Assembly: GCA_017521985.1 (NCBI GenBank)
Contig: JAFXAZ010000087.1
Location: 1 to 64,000, forward strand
Direction of reading: 5' to 3'
Length of the DNA stretch: 64,000 bases
Origin: Lachnospiraceae bacterium
GTDB lineage: Bacteria > Bacillota > Clostridia > Lachnospirales > Lachnospiraceae
Shown here: piece by piece, positions 60,093 to 64,000 of the stretch
Numbering within the stretch: the stretch's first letter is position 1
Layout of the letters: the number at the start of each line of letters is the position of its first letter
Made by a program: the position numbers and the translations under genes
Notes under the pieces: model-generated
Seen by the model: the letters and a program-made list of their open reading frames with translations, nothing else
Databases searched by the model: none
What the model was told of the DNA's origin: nothing

Positions 60093-61277
60093 TTGCAGAA
60101 TAATATTAGACAATTCAGACCGAAACAGACAACTTCACAAGAGCAGCCTTCAAAAAAAGAAATATTTTATTTTGACTATACCTTTTTGTTAGTGTTGATT
60201 TTATTGGTAGGCTTTGGCGTTATTATGGTGTATTCTGCCAGTTATTATGAAGCAATGCAGAAGTTCGGCGATGCAAGTTATTACTTAAATAAGCATCTAT
60301 TTGCATGTGCAGTAGGGTTTGTAGGAGTATTTTTCGCTTATAAAATACCCTATCAAATATATCGTAAGCTTGGTTTTTTGCCGCTTTTGGCATGTATTGC
60401 CGTTATCCTGATGATTATTCCATTTGGGTTTGAGGCCAATGGTGCCAGACGCTGGATTAGGCTGGGTCCCATTTCCTTCCAGGCAGCAGAGCCGGTTAAA
60501 TTAGGCATGATTATTTTTCTGGCTAACTTCGTATTTCGATATCGTAAGCGTATTAACCAATTTAAAATAATTGCTATCATGATAGGTCTGACTTTGCCGA
60601 TTTTCTTAATGGTTTACAAAATTACCGACAACTTAAGCTCTGCAATTATTATTTTTGCAATCTGTGTTGCTATGATTTTTGTGGCAACTAAGAATTATAA
60701 GTGGTGGATTACATTGGGAACAGTAGGTGTAGCCGGTGTGGCAGGTATCGTGTGGTATATTGTGCAGAGTGCAGCCAGCGACGGCGGTTTCCGTTCTGAG
60801 CGTATTTTGGCGTGGTTGGACTTGGAAAAGTATGCATCCGGTAAAGGCTATCAGACCTTGCAGGCGATGTATGCCATTGGTTCCGGCGGTATCTGGGGAA
60901 AAGGGCTGTGCCAAAGTATCCAGAAGTTAAATTTTTTGCCGGAAGCCCAAAATGATATGATTTTCTCAATCATATGTGAGGAATTAGGCTTGTTTGGCGG
61001 TATCGCGGTTATTTTATTATTTATGATTTTAATCTGGCGTATGGTTATTATTGCTACCCATGCAGTAGATATGCACGGCGCCATGATAGTAGTGGGGGTT
61101 ATTGCACATATTGCAGTGCAGGTTATTTTAAATATTGCCGTAGTTACCAACACCATTCCAAATACCGGTATTTCTCTGCCGTTTATCAGTTACGGTGGTA
61201 CCAGTATCTGCTTTTTGATGTTTGAAATGGGTGTGGTCATGAATGTGGCCAGAGGCATTAAAATAACAAATTATTAA
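60093..61277 (+). CDS. ftsW: septal peptidoglycan glycosyltransferase FtsW (SEDS family)
   Basis: A 394-residue SEDS polymerase with ten helices. ARRWIRLGPISFQAAEPVKL (near 128) is the core signature, and NTIPNTGISLPFISYGGTS (near 353) is the C-terminal one. The likely start is TTG at 60093, eight bases after AGGAG; no ATG fits as well. It pairs with the class B PBPs encoded upstream. RodA is excluded mainly by context. Confidence 0.93.
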   Translation: MQNNIRQFRPKQTTSQEQPSKKEIFYFDYTFLLVLILLVGFGVIMVYSASYYEAMQKFGDASYYLNKHLFACAVGFVGVFFAYKIPYQIYRKLGFLPLLACIAVILMIIPFGFEANGARRWIRLGPISFQAAEPVKLGMIIFLANFVFRYRKRINQFKIIAIMIGLTLPIFLMVYKITDNLSSAIIIFAICVAMIFVATKNYKWWITLGTVGVAGVAGIVWYIVQSAASDGGFRSERILAWLDLEKYASGKGYQTLQAMYAIGSGGIWGKGLCQSIQKLNFLPEAQNDMIFSIICEELGLFGGIAVILLFMILIWRMVIIATHAVDMHGAMIVVGVIAHIAVQVILNIAVVTNTIPNTGISLPFISYGGTSICFLMFEMGVVMNVARGIKITNY

Positions 61278-61306
61278 ATTTTTACAAAAAGAGGAAAGTT
61301 TTACAC

Positions 61307-61348
61307 ACCACCTGCATATAATACAATAAGCGATTTTTGCCAGGTGGT
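61307..61348 (+). promoter_or_regulatory. inverted repeat over the murA ribosome site
   Basis: ACCACCTG (61307-61314) and CAGGTGGT (61341-61348) form a perfect 8-bp dyad; the right arm contains AGGTGG, the murA ribosome site. A TATAAT at 61317-61322 lies between the arms without a good -35. The dyad could be an operator or, on readthrough mRNA, a sequestering hairpin. Confidence 0.45.
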
Positions 61349-61351
61349 TGT

Positions 61352-62602
61352 ATGAAACAAATTTTTATACGTGGAGGCGTGCCGCTTAATGGTCAGGTAC
61401 GTATTCAGGGCTCCAAAAATGCAGCACTTCCGATTTTAGCAGCCACATTACTAGCTGGGGGAGAACACGAGATTAAAAATTGTCCGAAAATAGCGGATGT
61501 GTATTACATGTTGGATTTGATTCGGACCCAGGGGGCCGTCACTTACTGGAAGGGCCGCAATTTATATATAAATACCCGGCACCTGACACCGGGGCCGTTA
61601 GAAGAAAAAAAGGAGGGCACTATGCGCTCCAGTATTTTTCTTTTAGGAGCCATGCTGGGGCGCTTTGGAGAAGTGGATTTGGAATATCCGGGCGGTTGTG
61701 TAATCGGAGACAGACCGGTTAACTGGCATATTTCCCATTTAAATAAAATGGGAGTGTTTTTCTGCGACAGCAGTGAACGAATTCGTGCAAAGGTATCAAA
61801 GCTTATCGGATGTGAGCATGTTTTACCATTTCCAAGTGTGGGCGTTACGGAAAATCTCATTATGGCGGCTGTTTTGGCAGAAGGCACTACGGTAATTAAA
61901 GGTGCGGCTATGGAGCCGGAAATCGTTTCCCTTTGTGAATTCCTTAATTCAGCAGGAGCAGATATTTCCGGAGCCGGTAAATCCGACATTATCATTCGTG
62001 GTGTAGAAAAGCTCCACGACGGCAAGATTATCTTGCCGGGGGACAGAATCGTGGCAGGCACCTATGCATTGGCTTGTATGATTACCGGCGGAGGTGTATT
62101 GTTAGAAGGTGCTCCGACGACCCAGATGACCAGGCTGATTCCTATGCTTCATGCTATGGGTGGTCATACCTTACTTACAGAGGAAGGGCTTTATCTGCAT
62201 CGCAGAGAGGAACTGTGCGCCATTCCATATACGGTTACGGAAGTATATCCGGGATTTCCTACAGACCTACAATCCCCGCTGATGGCAGCACTGTGTACCG
62301 CAAAGGGAGAAAGTACGATTGAGGAGCGTATTTTTGGCAATCGATTCCGAATAGCTCCTGAGTTAAAAAAAATGGGAGCGGATATTTTTATTAGAGAAAA
62401 TACGGCTCATATCCGTGGTGTGGAACGTCTTTATGGCGCGACGCTTACAGCAGAAGAGCTTCGCGGCGGAGCAGCACTTGTGATTGCAGGCCTTGGAGCC
62501 AGCGGAGAAACATACATTGCAAAGTGTGGCCATATTTATCGTGGCTATGAAAACATATGCAGAGATTTATCAGAATTAGGAGCAAGAATATACGGTGAAT
62601 GA
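61352..62602 (+). CDS. murA: UDP-N-acetylglucosamine 1-carboxyvinyltransferase
   Basis: MurA transfers enolpyruvate to UDP-GlcNAc, the first committed step of wall synthesis. The 416-residue protein has the KNAALP opening, MRSSIFLLGAMLGRFG, and the catalytic cysteine in YPGGCVIGDRP (near 118), so fosfomycin sensitivity is expected. FPTDLQSPLMAAL near 307 is another mark. The ATG at 61352 follows AGGTGG by four bases. Location between ftsW and ftsQ, with no murG or murB nearby, is less common. It overlaps divIB by 8 bases. Confidence 0.94.
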   Translation: MKQIFIRGGVPLNGQVRIQGSKNAALPILAATLLAGGEHEIKNCPKIADVYYMLDLIRTQGAVTYWKGRNLYINTRHLTPGPLEEKKEGTMRSSIFLLGAMLGRFGEVDLEYPGGCVIGDRPVNWHISHLNKMGVFFCDSSERIRAKVSKLIGCEHVLPFPSVGVTENLIMAAVLAEGTTVIKGAAMEPEIVSLCEFLNSAGADISGAGKSDIIIRGVEKLHDGKIILPGDRIVAGTYALACMITGGGVLLEGAPTTQMTRLIPMLHAMGGHTLLTEEGLYLHRREELCAIPYTVTEVYPGFPTDLQSPLMAALCTAKGESTIEERIFGNRFRIAPELKKMGADIFIRENTAHIRGVERLYGATLTAEELRGGAALVIAGLGASGETYIAKCGHIYRGYENICRDLSELGARIYGE

Positions 62603-63347
62603 ATATTTTGCAGGACGAAGGAAAAGGAGAATGGTTAAGCTGATTATATTTTTAACCATGGTTTTGCTTGTTACCTTTGGTATTTACTATTTCTTAACAA
62701 CCTTTACAATCAAACATATTACCGTGGACGGTAGTACTCACTATACACAGGAAGAAATCATTGATATGGTAATCCGCAGTCCGGAGGACAAAATTTCTCT
62801 GGTACTGTCCATGAAATATCACAACGAACCGATTACCAACATTGCTTTTATCCAGTCTATAGAAGTGAATGTAGTATCGGCAGATACCATTCATATTCAG
62901 GTGTACGAGAAGACACTTGCAGGATACATAGAATATCTGGGGCAGTATATGTACTTTGATAAAGATGGCATTGTAGTAGAAGCTTCCAGCCAAATTACAG
63001 AAGGCATGCCTGAGATTACTGGATTAGAGTTTAATTCAGTAGTCCTACATAATCCTTTGCCGGTAAAAAATCCGGAAGTGTTTGGGCAGGTACTGGAAAT
63101 AACCAATCTGCTGAATAAGTATGAGCTTGAAATTGATACCATATATTTTAATAAAAATCTGGAGGTAACGTTGTACATGGATAGTGTGCGTGTTCCTCTT
63201 GGAAATGGGGACAAGCTTACGGAAAAAATCATGAAGCTGAGAGATTTGGCTCCTCACGTGAAAGGAATGTCCGGAGTGCTTCATTTAGAGAGCGTTGACA
63301 GTGGTTCCGACGTCATAACATTTACAAAAGATGTCGAAAAACCATGA
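62595..63347 (+). CDS. divIB: cell division protein DivIB/FtsQ
   Basis: A 250-residue bitopic protein with a basic start, one helix at 14-36 (LIIFLTMVLLVTFGIYYFLT) and a POTRA domain beginning FTIKHITVDGSTHYTQEEI, then a beta domain. It anchors FtsL/DivIC at the septum. It overlaps murA by 8 bases and precedes ftsZ, as in many Firmicutes. Confidence 0.9.
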   Translation: MNEYFAGRRKRRMVKLIIFLTMVLLVTFGIYYFLTTFTIKHITVDGSTHYTQEEIIDMVIRSPEDKISLVLSMKYHNEPITNIAFIQSIEVNVVSADTIHIQVYEKTLAGYIEYLGQYMYFDKDGIVVEASSQITEGMPEITGLEFNSVVLHNPLPVKNPEVFGQVLEITNLLNKYELEIDTIYFNKNLEVTLYMDSVRVPLGNGDKLTEKIMKLRDLAPHVKGMSGVLHLESVDSGSDVITFTKDVEKP

Positions 63348-63384
63348 TAATTTGTAATTTTTCTAAAAAATTTCAAAAAACTTG

Positions 63385-63413
63385 TTGATAAATATACAAA
63401 AAAAATATAGAAT
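63385..63413 (+). promoter_or_regulatory. ftsZ promoter
   Basis: TTGATA (63385-63390), 17 bases, TAGAAT (63408-63413), 38 bases before the ftsZ start. It would let ftsZ be expressed apart from the long upstream operon. Confidence 0.65.
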
Positions 63414-63451
63414 GAATATGTATAAGTTTGTGAGAATGGAGGTATCCTCTT

Positions 63452-64000
63452 TTGTTGGAGTTAATGTTGAATGAAATCGTATCCGGTGCACGCATTATTG
63501 TGGTAGGTGTAGGCGGTGCCGGTAATAACGCTGTAAATAGAATGATTGGTGATGAGGTTGGTGGAGTAGAGTTTGTTGGTATCAACACTGACCAGCAGGC
63601 TTTAAAGGTTTGTAAGGCTCCAAAGATTTTACAGATTGGTGAAAAGCTTACCAAAGGATTAGGTGCAGGCGCAAGACCGGAAATCGGAGAAAAGGCTGCA
63701 GAAGAGAATTTAGAAGACATCAAGAATTTATTAGAAGGCGCTGATATGGTATTTGTTACCTGTGGTATGGGTGGCGGTACCGGTACAGGTGCAGCTCCGG
63801 TGGTTGCCAAGATTGCCAAGGAAATGGGCATCCTTACCGTTGGTGTTGTGACAAAGCCTTTCCGTTTTGAAGCAAGAACCCGCATGAATAATGCATTAAC
63901 AGGTATCGAGAAGCTGAAAGAGCATGTAGATACTTTAATTGTGATACCAAACGACAAGCTTTTAGATATCGTTGACCGCAGAACTACTATGCCGGATGCT
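63452..64000 (+). CDS. ftsZ: cell division protein FtsZ (partial, 5' part)
   Basis: The first 183 codons of the tubulin-like division GTPase; the gene continues past the window. [19 protein letters not shown] opens the nucleotide fold, and the tubulin signature [10 protein letters not shown] lies near 109. The likely start is TTG 63452, nine bases after GGAGG, which reads M-L-E-L-M-L-N-E and matches the usual FtsZ N-terminus length in Clostridia. The next TTG and the ATG at 63464 are too far from the ribosome site. Confidence 0.96.
   Translation, partial: MLELMLNEIVSGARIIVVGVGGAGNNAVNRMIGDEVGGVEFVGINTDQQALKVCKAPKILQIGEKLTKGLGAGARPEIGEKAAEENLEDIKNLLEGADMVFVTCGMGGGTGTGAAPVVAKIAKEMGILTVGVVTKPFRFEARTRMNNALTGIEKLKEHVDTLIVIPNDKLLDIVDRRTTMPDA

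Overview
The window looks like chromosomal DNA of an anaerobic Clostridia species, probably a gut or rumen Lachnospiraceae. The reasons are moderate-to-low GC, Firmicutes gene orders (priA-def-fmt-rsmB-rlmN-PP2C-PASTA kinase-rsgA; a dcw cluster headed by mraZ), a meso-DAP-type MurE, several TTG starts behind good AGGAGG-like sites, and LplB/YtcP-type sugar ABC transporters. Family assignments come from reading the translated sequence; no database search was run.

Layout. 1-188 is the 3' end of a 23S rRNA with no 5S gene after it. 403-4551 holds a sirtuin-like gene, hisH, hisF, ung and lysA, followed by tRNA-Leu(CAA) with its own promoter and terminator. 4916-17003 is a dense housekeeping run: murE, priA, def, fmt, a membrane zinc peptidase, rsmB, rlmN, the PP2C phosphatase/PASTA kinase pair and rsgA. 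An alaA-type aminotransferase converges on rsgA and is divergent from a LysR regulator; a palindrome lies over the alaA -35 box.

19276-20226 is the most remarkable part. A complete type III (RNA-protein) toxin-antitoxin module lies on the minus strand: a promoter, an antitoxin RNA of 2.8 tandem ~41-nt repeats, a strong terminator and a ToxN-like toxin gene. Every repeat can fold into an H-type pseudoknot, and the middle repeat keeps four base pairs through compensatory changes. A 43-bp direct repeat (41/43 identical) brackets the module and duplicates the 3' end of the lysR gene, so the cassette appears to have been inserted into the lysR terminator. Next to it lie decayed genes: a frameshifted, internally deleted Rpn-type nuclease and an AraC fragment.

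21267-46847 is a polysaccharide-use region aimed at uronic-acid-containing glycans. It has a 1850-residue secreted heparinase II/III-like lyase, a lipoprotein binding protein, two permeases (no ATPase, so probably a shared one encoded elsewhere), a membrane-anchored AraC regulator, a MATE exporter, a GH13 glucosidase, a GH88 unsaturated glucuronyl hydrolase, a second AraC regulator and an unusual set of catabolic enzymes (three flavoprotein-like genes, an SDR, a type I dehydroquinase-like protein, a quinone-reductase-like MDR, an MBL-fold hydrolase and an amidohydrolase). The lyase and binding-protein transcription units share an identical 35-bp element abutting the -35 box, which suggests one activator controls both. 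A 38-codon peptide gene with a strong ribosome site precedes the lyase.

47008-51732 carries ychF, lgt, an MFS exporter, a Cu/Zn-SOD-family gene and the manganese exporter mntP. 51825-64000 is the division and cell-wall cluster: mraZ with AAGTG operator boxes, rsmH, ftsL, two successive class B PBPs, mraY, murD, ftsW, murA, divIB/ftsQ and the first 183 codons of ftsZ, which runs off the end.
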